A stretch of DNA of 64,000 bases from Saprospiraceae bacterium (lineage in GTDB: Bacteria > Bacteroidota > Bacteroidia > Chitinophagales > Saprospiraceae): positions 1 through 64,000 of the forward strand of contig JAHDFP010000014.1 in the NCBI GenBank assembly GCA_020628095.1, given 5' to 3'. The notes under the pieces were generated by a model, which was given only the letters and a program-made list of their open reading frames with translations, had not been told where the DNA came from and searched no databases. Positions 14,157-22,573 of the stretch are shown piece after piece. Numbering within the stretch: position 1 is the stretch's first letter; each line of letters opens with the position of its first letter. The position numbers were made by a program, and so were the translations under genes.

Positions 14157-16823
14157 ATGAGTTATCAAGAAGCCTTAAGGAGGATAGAAAAAGAAAAAGA
14201 AACGAGAACGAGAAAGTTAGACCTAAGTCATCTAAACCTTTATGAAATTCCAAAAGCGCTTGTGCAGTGTGACCATATCCATTATTTAAATTTAAGTGGA
14301 AACGAACTTTCTAATATATCTCTCTTAGAAGAGTTATCTAATGTTCTTGCATTATCCCTTTCCTCAAACAAGATTTCTGATATTTCTACATTACATAAAA
14401 TGTACAGTCTTCAAAAATTAAATCTTTCTTATAATCAAATCATCGATATTTCATCTATCAAAAGCTTGTCTAACATTCAAATCTTATATCTTCCTAGCAA
14501 CTTGATATTCAACATTTCGTCGATAATAAATTTATCTAACATTGAAGAATTATATCTATCAGAAAATAATATTTTAGATATTTCTGGGCTCAAAAATCTA
14601 AATCAACTTCGTAAATTGCACCTATACCGAAACCAAATTTCTGACATATCTGCTCTTCAGGGCTTGTCGAACATTGAAGAATTACATCTCTATCAAAACA
14701 AAATTTCTGACATCTCGGCAATTCAGAATTTATCTAATATTCGGAAATTGTATCTTTCCGATAATCAAATTTCTGATATTTCAGCGATTCAAAACTTATC
14801 CAACATTGAAAAGTTAGAACTTTCAGACAACCAAATTTCTGACATCTCGGCAATTCAGAATTTATCTAATATTCAAAAACTAGAACTTTCAAACAATCAA
14901 ATTTCTGATATTTCAGCGATTCAGAATTTACTCAAAATTAAAGAATTATATCTATCAGAAAATCTATTAGAGAAGTTACCAGAGTGGTTACTAAATTGCC
15001 AAATTGAGATCAAATATCAGAAATATCGTTCTGGGAGAGCAATTTATATAGGTGATAACCCAATAAAATCCCCACCCATAGAGATCATAGAGCGAGGTAA
15101 TGATGCTATCGCCAAATACTTCAAAGAACTCGAAGAACAAGGCAAAGACTATCTATACGAAGCCAAACTACTTATCGTCGGCGATGGTGGTGCTGGCAAG
15201 ACCAGTCTTGCAGGAAAAATAAAAAGTCTGGACACCCCCATGCCCAAAGAAGGTGCAGATCGCACCAAGGGCATTGACATACAAGCGATGCCCATACCTA
15301 ATCTAAAGCTCTCAAAACCGTCATTCCTGATGAATGTATGGGATTTTGGAGGACAGGGATACTATCACAGCACGCACCAGTTTTTTCTGACCAAGCGTTC
15401 TTTATACGTCCTACTTAACAATACGCGCATTAACAAAACAGATTTCAATGATTGGTTGCAGACCATATCTATGTTCAGTGATGACAGTCCGGTGATCCTT
15501 ATAGAGAATGAGGTAGGTGGCGTCAAATCAAATCTGGACCTCAGAGGATTGCAACAGCACTTCAGCAACATACTTTATGTGAGGACGGCCGATATATCAG
15601 ATCCGTTAGACTCCAATCTGACTCAGCTGATAGAGGATATAAAGATGGAAATACAACGACTCCCACACATAGGCACCGAGTTACCTCAGCAATGGGTCGC
15701 TATCAGAAAGGATATCAAAGAAAAAGCGAAAGAAAACGCCTATATATCTGATACGGATTTTTATCAGATATGTCGTGACAATAAGATCGAGGATGATGAT
15801 GCCATTCGTCGTTTGGGAGATTTGTTTCATGATCTCGGTATATTCCTGCATTTCCGTGATGACCGTGTGCTCAAGCGGATCGTCATACTACAAAATGCCT
15901 GGGCGACTAAGGGGGTATACACCATACTGGATGATACGATGGTGCGGGATAACAATGGAAAATTTACCGCTGAAGAGGCCGAAAAAATCTGGCAGCATAC
16001 ACCCTTCGCAGGGATGCAAGACGAACTCATCAGCCTGATGGAAAAATTCAAATTATGCTATCGCATTCCCTTCTCCGCACCTACCGCCTACATCTCACCT
16101 AATCTATTACCTGTAGAGCATCCAGACACACAGTGGGATTATAACCAAAATCTGGTCATCTATTATGATTACGATTATATGCCTAAGGGGATACTGGGTA
16201 TGCTGATCGTCGAGCTGCATCGCTATGTCAAAGACATAAGGAATCTCGCCTGGCGCTCGGGGTGTATATTCCATCATCAGAATACAGATGCGCAAGTCGT
16301 AGAGACCTATGGCAAAAAGAAACTGGAAATCCGTATCAAAGGACCGCATTGCGTGGTACTCTCCAGCATAATAATCAGCGAAGTCGATAAGCTCAATGAT
16401 TCCTTCCCGCGTATAAAGGTCAAAAAACTTATCCCCTGCCCGTGCAGCGATTGCGCCAAATCCACAGAACCGCCTAAATATTATGAGTACCCCGATCTTA
16501 TGCGCAGAAAAGAAAGAGGCAAGGCAACCGCAGAGTGCCCACTCACATATAAGGACGTCAGCATCTCCGATATACTAGAGGCCACGTATGACGAAAGACA
16601 CCTGATCCATCGGACTATACCAGAACTGATCAAAGAAGGCAAAACCAAAGAGGCCATAGAAGCTCTGGAAGAAAATAATTCTGAGCAAGGTATTCTGCTT
16701 ATGGCTCGCTATAATGATATAAATAGGCAATATTCAAATGGCGCAATGACGGAGGAAGTACGATCTGCGAAAATGCAGCAAATAAATGATAGTATCATGA
16801 CTCAGTACAATATGGAGTCCTAA
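14157..16823 (+). CDS. LRR-ROCO (Roc-COR) GTPase with C-terminal effector-associated domain
   Basis: 888 aa. Residues about 20-300 are some 11 leucine-rich repeats of 22 residues with the core NQISDISAIQNL, several nearly identical at DNA level. A Roc GTPase follows (P-loop VGDGGAGKTS near 340, DFGGQ near 397), then COR (about 480-755) and a Cys cluster PCPCSDC near 760. The last ~70 residues (ELIKEGKTKEAIEAL ... LLMARYNDINRQY) resemble the EAD11 adaptor of bacterial NLR-like conflict systems. The LRR part is AT-rich, the rest near 45% GC. Followed by the nuclease and EAD-CHAT genes; a sensor/switch role is likely but inferred. Confidence 0.88.
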   Translation: MSYQEALRRIEKEKETRTRKLDLSHLNLYEIPKALVQCDHIHYLNLSGNELSNISLLEELSNVLALSLSSNKISDISTLHKMYSLQKLNLSYNQIIDISSIKSLSNIQILYLPSNLIFNISSIINLSNIEELYLSENNILDISGLKNLNQLRKLHLYRNQISDISALQGLSNIEELHLYQNKISDISAIQNLSNIRKLYLSDNQISDISAIQNLSNIEKLELSDNQISDISAIQNLSNIQKLELSNNQISDISAIQNLLKIKELYLSENLLEKLPEWLLNCQIEIKYQKYRSGRAIYIGDNPIKSPPIEIIERGNDAIAKYFKELEEQGKDYLYEAKLLIVGDGGAGKTSLAGKIKSLDTPMPKEGADRTKGIDIQAMPIPNLKLSKPSFLMNVWDFGGQGYYHSTHQFFLTKRSLYVLLNNTRINKTDFNDWLQTISMFSDDSPVILIENEVGGVKSNLDLRGLQQHFSNILYVRTADISDPLDSNLTQLIEDIKMEIQRLPHIGTELPQQWVAIRKDIKEKAKENAYISDTDFYQICRDNKIEDDDAIRRLGDLFHDLGIFLHFRDDRVLKRIVILQNAWATKGVYTILDDTMVRDNNGKFTAEEAEKIWQHTPFAGMQDELISLMEKFKLCYRIPFSAPTAYISPNLLPVEHPDTQWDYNQNLVIYYDYDYMPKGILGMLIVELHRYVKDIRNLAWRSGCIFHHQNTDAQVVETYGKKKLEIRIKGPHCVVLSSIIISEVDKLNDSFPRIKVKKLIPCPCSDCAKSTEPPKYYEYPDLMRRKERGKATAECPLTYKDVSISDILEATYDERHLIHRTIPELIKEGKTKEAIEALEENNSEQGILLMARYNDINRQYSNGAMTEEVRSAKMQQINDSIMTQYNMES

Positions 16824-16905
16824 CTCAAATTATTACCGACAAGAACAAAAAGTAACATTCTTTACAATTAGAACGTTATTCTATTACATCATAAAAAAAA
16901 CAACT

Positions 16906-17010
16906 ATGGCTAAAACAACAAAAAGAAGCAAAACGGGTAAAAACTTACCGAGCAAAAAGTATGGCAAAAAGTCAGGCAGGGGAAGAGATAATTTCAAACC
17001 CAAGAAATAG
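16906..17010 (+). CDS. Small highly basic protein, 34 aa
   Basis: An ATG-TAG frame of 34 residues starting MAKTTKRSKTGKNL, with about 15 Lys/Arg and several Gly. It begins 82 bp after the ROCO gene and precedes a 529-bp gap. It could bind nucleic acid. It resembles small basic Bacteroidota proteins but I cannot name it; chance coding is possible. Confidence 0.45.
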   Translation: MAKTTKRSKTGKNLPSKKYGKKSGRGRDNFKPKK

Positions 17011-17539
17011 CTAATCTCTGAGCTATAAATTACATACTGACTAAAAGAGATTTCTTCATACTTCGCTTTCGTTGATTATTTCTGTCGGAAAAAAACGAAC
17101 TAAAGCTACCTAGCTGACCGTAAGCCCTACAGGAAATGCTCATCAAAAACAACGCCGATGTCGAACAGATTTTTGACAGGCCAAAGCTACTATTTATTTT
17201 TTCACTTTGAGCTTGTCTAAAAATCTTAAGTATTCAGGAATAATACCTCAAGGTCACTCCACAAAGCTGAGATAAAAATATAACAAGAAGACTATCCAAG
17301 TCGAAGGATTCTAAGCAACTTGTGGATATGCTCCAAAAAAAATAGAAAGCGGGGGGTAACACTTCTCTTCCGCCCCACTCTACTAAACTGTAGGCACCTT
17401 ATGACATTATCTAAAAAAGTGAGAAACGATAAAAATTAAATACTAATAAGAAAAAAGAATAACAAATAAGCTAAATTAGAAACGGAAAGAATCTGTTTCA
17501 CCTTTAGCTGAGAATGCTGATTAATATAACGACCCTATA
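17011..17539. other. Gene-free gap within the conflict cassette, holds a dispersed repeat
   Basis: No gene is visible. It contains a copy of a dispersed palindromic repeat (17166-17290) and a G-run (17351-17356). The promoter of the nuclease/CHAT pair probably lies near the right end (17400-17530), but no clear Bacteroidota -33/-7 pair could be fixed. Confidence 0.5.
17166..17290 (+). repeat. Dispersed repeat, copy 1
   Basis: Shares CAGATTTTTGACA, a TTTGAGC-TGTC segment, AAAAATCTTAAGTATT and a GAGAT-type end with the copy at 53885-54016; inverted relatives are at 29970-30052 and 55414-55495. The family has the look of an imperfect palindromic intergenic element. Confidence 0.7.
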
Positions 17540-18502
17540 ATGCCCGCAACCTATAACGGATATCAAGCAAATTTTCTGGCGGACTCTGGTATGGACGTCT
17601 GCATGCCCGCCCTATCATCTTATGATGTCACTAAGTTAGCCAGGATAGATTCCGACCCAGATGATTATATTATCAAATATCAGAACTATAGCGTCATTCA
17701 ACATATAGAGAGGAAGTTTCCTCTGGTGACAGCTTGTAATATAAGTGGACCATTATTTATAAAAATAGATAGAAAAGAGGTCGGTGACAACTGGGACAAG
17801 GAGGATCGCATCCAGAAAGATTACCAGTGGGGTCAGGAACTCTATGATGCGGAGATGTCTGATTTTGATCGAGGTCATATGACCAAAAGAGAAGATGTCC
17901 AATGGGGCCATGACAAAGCGCAAGCCATGGATGCTGCTCGTAGCACCTATTTTTTTACTAACGCTGTACCACAACACGCCCGACTTAATCGGGGGGTATG
18001 GAAAAGTCTGGAGCACTATATACTCAAAACAGAAACACTCAAAAATCAAGATAAGATATGTCTTTTTACAGGTCCCGTGCTGGCACAGGATGATCCTACT
18101 TTTGTGACGCTAGTGGATGGGCAAGAGGTGCAGTTGCCTGTTTTGTTTTGGAAGGTGGTGTATTTTATCAATAGGCAATCCCAGCTATCCAGAGTAGCAT
18201 TCCTGACTAACCAGCGCCAAATATTAGAAAAAAAAGGTATCACAAAACCTGTCGTCCACAGTCGCTCCACTGAGAGAAGTGCAAAATATATGAACTACAA
18301 AAACGCTGACATCTACCAATGTAAGGTCGACACCATAGAAGAGCTAACCGATATGAAATTTGCCCCTGCCATAGATTCTTACCAAGACGATAGACCGACA
18401 CGTCTGATCATCCGCGAGGTCAATGTCAGAAAAGTAAACGGTGAGCTAGAGAAAAATGAAAACGACTTTCCAGTTATAACAATTAATAATATAATCCTAT
18501 AA
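17540..18502 (+). CDS. DNA/RNA non-specific endonuclease (NUC1 / EndoG type)
   Basis: 320 aa. The betabetaalpha-metal motif 'DFDRGHMTKREDVQWG' (catalytic His near residue 111) and the downstream 'TNAVPQHARLNRGVW' block (Mg-binding Asn) are typical of the NUC1/Endonuclease G family. The N-terminal ~80 residues carry no signal peptide, so the enzyme is probably intracellular and would be toxic unless restrained. It is 13 bp upstream of the EAD11-CHAT protease gene. It is a plausible effector of the ROCO cassette; activation by proteolysis is inference. Confidence 0.85.
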   Translation: MPATYNGYQANFLADSGMDVCMPALSSYDVTKLARIDSDPDDYIIKYQNYSVIQHIERKFPLVTACNISGPLFIKIDRKEVGDNWDKEDRIQKDYQWGQELYDAEMSDFDRGHMTKREDVQWGHDKAQAMDAARSTYFFTNAVPQHARLNRGVWKSLEHYILKTETLKNQDKICLFTGPVLAQDDPTFVTLVDGQEVQLPVLFWKVVYFINRQSQLSRVAFLTNQRQILEKKGITKPVVHSRSTERSAKYMNYKNADIYQCKVDTIEELTDMKFAPAIDSYQDDRPTRLIIREVNVRKVNGELEKNENDFPVITINNIIL

Positions 18503-18515
18503 ATCTTTTGTCCCG

Positions 18516-19877
18516 ATGATCAATAAAAATTCCATACAGCAACACCTCAGACAAGGCGAACTACAAAAAGCCATAGACGAACTGATAGTCCTCGGCAAAG
18601 AATATGATAGCGATCTGCATAACTTAGCCATCTTACAGTCTGGTCGTCTCGCTTCTCATCGCAAATCTCATAATAGCGGAACGCTCACAAACGATCAGAG
18701 CGAGAGTATTGTAAACCGAATCAGACTCGCTGTCAACTCCACAGTCACAGAATCAGTAGATGAGGATTGGCAAGTCGGTGCACCGCAGGATCATACTGTG
18801 GAGACGGAAGAAGACAACCCAGGCAAATCCATACTTTTTGTAGCCTCTAATCCTAAGGACACTGACCCCCTCAGACTAGGTGAAGAGATCAATCGCATAG
18901 AGAGTAGTCTAGAAAGAAGTAAGCTGAGAGACAACTATAATCTGGAACAGCAGTGGGCTACCAAAATAAAAGATCTGAGACGATCTATGCTCAAGCACAA
19001 TCCAGATATTGTCCATTTTTCTGGTCATGGCTCTGCCGCAGGACGGATTATTCTGGAAGAAGGCGAAGGCTATGGGCAAGAAATAGACCCTGTGGCCCTT
19101 GGTAATTTTTTCGAATTATTCTCTAAAAAAACAATGTGTGTTATACTCAATGCCTGTTACTCAGAAAATCAGGCCATAGAAATAGTCAAACACATACCTA
19201 TAGTCATCGGTATGAATAATGCCATACCAGACGAAGCCGCCATAGAGTTTTCGGAGGCATTCTATGATGCTATCGGTGCAGGCAACTCCTTTTATTTTGC
19301 ATTCAAACTCGGTGTCAATGCCATAGAGAAACATGGTCTGGATGCAGAAGATACACCCATACTCCTAACTCAAGATGACATAAAAAAAGCCTCCAAAAGC
19401 AAGATGGATGAAATCGCTTTTTTTGAGGAACTGCTAGAAGTACTAGAAGTTGGTAAGATCGCCTTCCAAGCACAAAATAATAATGCGCGCAAATTATTGC
19501 ATTCGCTCAAAAATAGATTAGACCTACCAGCATACAACCACATCGCCCATCTCTTTGCCCAATGTCATAATCTCATGACCACGGAAGAGAAAAGACATCA
19601 TAGTGCCATACGTGGATACACGATCAACTTAATCAAATATCAAAATGACCGAACGCTAGAACTACTAGAAGGGCATCCTGAGTATATAGACCGTATCGAT
19701 AGATTAAAATATCTGAAAAACCATATCACGATATGGAAAAGTAAATACCAATCCCTAATCGATGACCCTACGACTTGTCTCATATATATAGGTGTCGACG
19801 AAAAAATAGGATTCCCCAAAAAAATAGAAGACGATATACGAGCGCATATAGACATGCTGATGGGGAATAGTCAATAG
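18516..19877 (+). CDS. EAD11-CHAT (caspase-like) protease
   Basis: 453 aa. Residues 1-80 resemble an EAD11 adaptor (helices 'LRQGELQKAIDELIVL' and 'AILQSGRLASHRK'), matching the C-terminal domain type of the ROCO protein. Residues about 105-290 form a CHAT/caspase-like domain with 'VHFSGHGS' (His172) and 'LNACYS' (Cys215) as the presumed dyad. The C-terminal 160 residues are unassigned and helical. Matching EADs are expected to pair homotypically, so ROCO activation could recruit this protease; the nuclease upstream would be a natural substrate. Confidence 0.85.
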   Translation: MINKNSIQQHLRQGELQKAIDELIVLGKEYDSDLHNLAILQSGRLASHRKSHNSGTLTNDQSESIVNRIRLAVNSTVTESVDEDWQVGAPQDHTVETEEDNPGKSILFVASNPKDTDPLRLGEEINRIESSLERSKLRDNYNLEQQWATKIKDLRRSMLKHNPDIVHFSGHGSAAGRIILEEGEGYGQEIDPVALGNFFELFSKKTMCVILNACYSENQAIEIVKHIPIVIGMNNAIPDEAAIEFSEAFYDAIGAGNSFYFAFKLGVNAIEKHGLDAEDTPILLTQDDIKKASKSKMDEIAFFEELLEVLEVGKIAFQAQNNNARKLLHSLKNRLDLPAYNHIAHLFAQCHNLMTTEEKRHHSAIRGYTINLIKYQNDRTLELLEGHPEYIDRIDRLKYLKNHITIWKSKYQSLIDDPTTCLIYIGVDEKIGFPKKIEDDIRAHIDMLMGNSQ

Positions 19878-19990
19878 CCCATCATAAGCCATACACTTTG
19901 CTTAAAAAAAATAGAAGAAAAGACCATAAGAAACTTTATCCTCTTAATCCCTAATATACTAATCCTCTAAGCTACCAATCCCCAAAACAC

Positions 19991-20407
19991 CTAACCCACC
20001 ACCTGCTCCGCCAGCCAAAAATTAAGATCCGTCAGTCGCTTAGCGTAGTGCATACCAAAATCAGTGAGCTTATACTCGACGCGCGGAGGGACCTCGGGGT
20101 AGACTTTGCGCTGTACCATATTGAGTTTTTCGAGTTTTTTGAGGGTGACGGAGAGCATGCGGGAGGAGATGCCTTTGACCCTTTTTTGTAGGGCGTTATA
20201 GCGCATGACATCATTGTATGCGAGATTATAGAGGACTAGGATACTCCACTTATCGACTGTGGGGGCGAGCACATCCTGTACGGGGCACTGCTTATTATTG
20301 CTGCGGCAGGCTTTGAAAAAAAGATACATTTTTTCGATTCTTTTTTTGAGCCTAACGCGCTGATTATCAGTAAAACTTACCGATCGGTTACTTAGTGGTG
20401 TGGGCAT
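19991..20407 (-). CDS. HxlR-family winged-helix regulator
   Basis: 138 aa. The HxlR core is clear: Cys-rich 'NNKQCPVQDVL', 'DKWSILVLYNL', 'GISSRMLSVTLKKLEKL', and 'VEYKLTDFG'. Divergent from the DinB gene. An inverted repeat ACTTTA-GATTA-TAAAGT (20449-20465) between the two starts is a candidate operator. Confidence 0.9.
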   Translation of the reverse strand: MPTPLSNRSVSFTDNQRVRLKKRIEKMYLFFKACRSNNKQCPVQDVLAPTVDKWSILVLYNLAYNDVMRYNALQKRVKGISSRMLSVTLKKLEKLNMVQRKVYPEVPPRVEYKLTDFGMHYAKRLTDLNFWLAEQVVG

Positions 20408-20448
20408 AACTTCTTGTTTTTGCGTGGGAGACTGTGTACATTGAGCAT

Positions 20449-20465
20449 ACTTTAGATTATAAAGT
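20449..20465. promoter_or_regulatory. Candidate HxlR operator
   Basis: ACTTTA (20449-20454) and TAAAGT (20460-20465) form a perfect inverted repeat with a 5-bp spacer in the 79-bp gap between the divergent hxlR-type and DinB genes. Confidence 0.45.
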
Positions 20466-20486
20466 TACTTACTTAAAATAACTATT

Positions 20487-21011
20487 ATGAATAAAAATGC
20501 ACTCATACAGGATATAGACAAAAGTTTTGCGGAGGTTATAAGCTGGTACGACAGTCATCCGCAAGAAAAATTTGATACCATCGTCAGAGAGGGTAAGTGG
20601 ACGGCAGGTCAGCATCTGGAGCATCTTAATATCACCTGGGACGTCCTCCTTAAGGTAATGAAAATGCCCAAGTTTTTTCTGAGCTATAAGTTTGGCAAAT
20701 GTAATCGTGAGGAAAGAGACGTCGATACCATCGTCGGCAAATACCAGAGCAAGCTACAGGGCTTACCCGCGGTGACGACGAGTCGATTTGAGCCTAAGCC
20801 GATACATCATAATGAGAAGCAGAAGTCTATTGATCATTTCAAAAAAAGCAATCAGCGCATCACCAAAAAATTATCGCGATGGTCAGAATCCCATCTCAGC
20901 ACCTACCTGATACCGCATCCCCTGATAGGGCGTATGACGGTACGTGAGATGATGTCCTGGGCGGCCTATCATAACCGTCATCATCTTAAGACACTGGCGC
21001 GTGATTATTGA
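20487..21011 (+). CDS. DinB-family protein (DinB_2)
   Basis: 174 aa, four-helix-bundle DinB/DfsB-like protein. The metal-binding histidines are visible in 'GQHLEHLNITW' and 'WAAYHNRHHL'. DinB-like proteins often act as thiol-dependent transferases; the substrate is unknown. Divergent from HxlR, which probably controls it. The stop overlaps the alternative start of the next gene. Confidence 0.85.
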   Translation: MNKNALIQDIDKSFAEVISWYDSHPQEKFDTIVREGKWTAGQHLEHLNITWDVLLKVMKMPKFFLSYKFGKCNREERDVDTIVGKYQSKLQGLPAVTTSRFEPKPIHHNEKQKSIDHFKKSNQRITKKLSRWSESHLSTYLIPHPLIGRMTVREMMSWAAYHNRHHLKTLARDY

Positions 21012-22096
21012 GAAAAAAGAATAACCCCGTGAAATACCTAATCATAATCCTGATTGCTCTGATAACTGTCTGCTGCAATACAACAACCCAAACAGAAAAA
21101 GTCCCAGAAAAGTCTAAGACCGACCAACGGACTTCTCACCCTTATGGGACAGGAGACGTGGTCTACATGGGACACTTGGATCGTGATGGTAATATGTGGT
21201 TTGCCACATCACAAGAGGGTATCTACAAGTACGATGGCCACTCATTTACTAACTACAATACAGACCAAGGATTATGTGGTCATGATGTGACATCTATCGT
21301 GGAAGATAGAGACGGGAGTTTCTGGTTAGGTACTGAGAATGGTCTTTGCCGATGGGGTGACACTGTCTCCGAGACGATTCCTCTGCCACATTATCCGAAA
21401 AAAAGTGATTGGCTGGACAGGTATTATCCTATGATCAATCCTAAAGCGGTCAGCCATATCTTACAAGATAAAAGTGGTGATCTCTGGGTGGGATCTGATT
21501 GTGCTGGACTCTATAGATATGATGGACATATTTTCCAATCCTATCTCCAGGAAAAAGGGAATCTAATGCCTGACAGTATGTATCATAATTCTATCTCTGC
21601 CATCGCCGAGGATAATGAGGGCAATATATGGATAGGGTCTTTTTCGCATGGTGGGATAAGTCAGTATGACGGCAAGAAATTTATCCATCACGCACTACCT
21701 GATGGCATCGGGGACGGTATGATCTCATCTATCTACATTGATAGGCAAGAAAGAATATGGGCGGGTACGAGGAATGGAGGAATATATCTATATAATGGCG
21801 AATCATTTTTGCCATACCGCAATATCGCCGGCGATGAAAAAATTGCAATGGCTAAGTTTTTCGAGGATAGTCAGGGTACACTATGGATATCGAGTTATGC
21901 AAGAAAGGGTATTTACCAATTGGTCGGTGGATCGGTTGTCCCGTTTGAGGTGAGCGATAGCGATCGATTGATAGACGTGATGTCTATATCGGAGGACGGG
22001 CAAGGTAATATATGGTTTGGCGGTCGATATGGGCTCTTATGGAGATGGGACGGAAAAGCACTCCGAGATTATACGGCGCTAAAAAGAGTGAAGTAA
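21008..22096 (+). CDS. Two-component-regulator-type beta-propeller lipoprotein
   Basis: About 362 aa. There is no ATG; TTG 21008 overlaps the previous stop, and GTG 21029 gives a neat lipoprotein signal (MKYLIIILIALITVCC). The mature part has about seven 'reg_prop' repeats ('DGNMWFATSQEGIYKYDG', 'SGDLWVGSDCAGLYRYDG', 'EGNIWIGSFSHGGISQYDG'), the sensor propeller of hybrid two-component systems, but no histidine kinase is attached. It is probably a free-standing surface or periplasmic propeller. Confidence 0.8.
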   Translation: MRKKNNPVKYLIIILIALITVCCNTTTQTEKVPEKSKTDQRTSHPYGTGDVVYMGHLDRDGNMWFATSQEGIYKYDGHSFTNYNTDQGLCGHDVTSIVEDRDGSFWLGTENGLCRWGDTVSETIPLPHYPKKSDWLDRYYPMINPKAVSHILQDKSGDLWVGSDCAGLYRYDGHIFQSYLQEKGNLMPDSMYHNSISAIAEDNEGNIWIGSFSHGGISQYDGKKFIHHALPDGIGDGMISSIYIDRQERIWAGTRNGGIYLYNGESFLPYRNIAGDEKIAMAKFFEDSQGTLWISSYARKGIYQLVGGSVVPFEVSDSDRLIDVMSISEDGQGNIWFGGRYGLLWRWDGKALRDYTALKRVK

Positions 22097-22258
22097 TCAC
22101 AACCCTTCATAAACTAGCCCTCATAACCCGTCCTTACTGTCTCTTGAAATAATTTTCACATTTTTTTTTACTAATCTAAAAACAATAATGACACTGTCCT
22201 GTTAATATCAGTAATACTAACATTATTATTAAGTTTACTTAATTTCTTTATAACAGGT

Positions 22259-22552
22259 GTGATTATGAAGTTTACGATTAGGAATCAAGCAAACATTGCT
22301 AATAAGTACATACGCTTTGCCAAGTGGAAAATCAGAAAACTGAGTGGCAAATTTGGTGAGGTCCTCTATTCGGACATTTTTATCAAAAGAGTTACCCAGA
22401 GTCCCGATCATTATGCGGTCACGGTCAAGCTGGGCGTCCCAGGTCCAGATATCGTAATATCTGCCGACTCTGATAATCTCAAGAGCCTCTGGTCAGAGCT
22501 ATCGGCCAAGATAAAAAGGCAACTGAGAAAACATAATGACAAAAATCAATAA
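22259..22552 (+). CDS. HPF/RaiA-like ribosome-associated protein
   Basis: About 97 aa (ATG 22265 also possible). The pattern of a short beta strand, a basic helix, 'LYSDIFIKR', 'AVTVKLGVPGPDIVISADS' and a final basic helix fits the short HPF/RaiA (sigma-54 modulation) family that dimerises or silences ribosomes. It is 21 bp upstream of the ABC transporter gene, an unusual partner; the grouping may be incidental. Confidence 0.65.
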   Translation: MIMKFTIRNQANIANKYIRFAKWKIRKLSGKFGEVLYSDIFIKRVTQSPDHYAVTVKLGVPGPDIVISADSDNLKSLWSELSAKIKRQLRKHNDKNQ

Positions 22553-22573
22553 GAACAAAAGCCGAGCTTTTTT

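Noticed and set aside
14640-14960. Regular direct repeats, CRISPR-like at first sight
   Set aside because: The 66-bp units are in frame and encode 22-residue LRRs.
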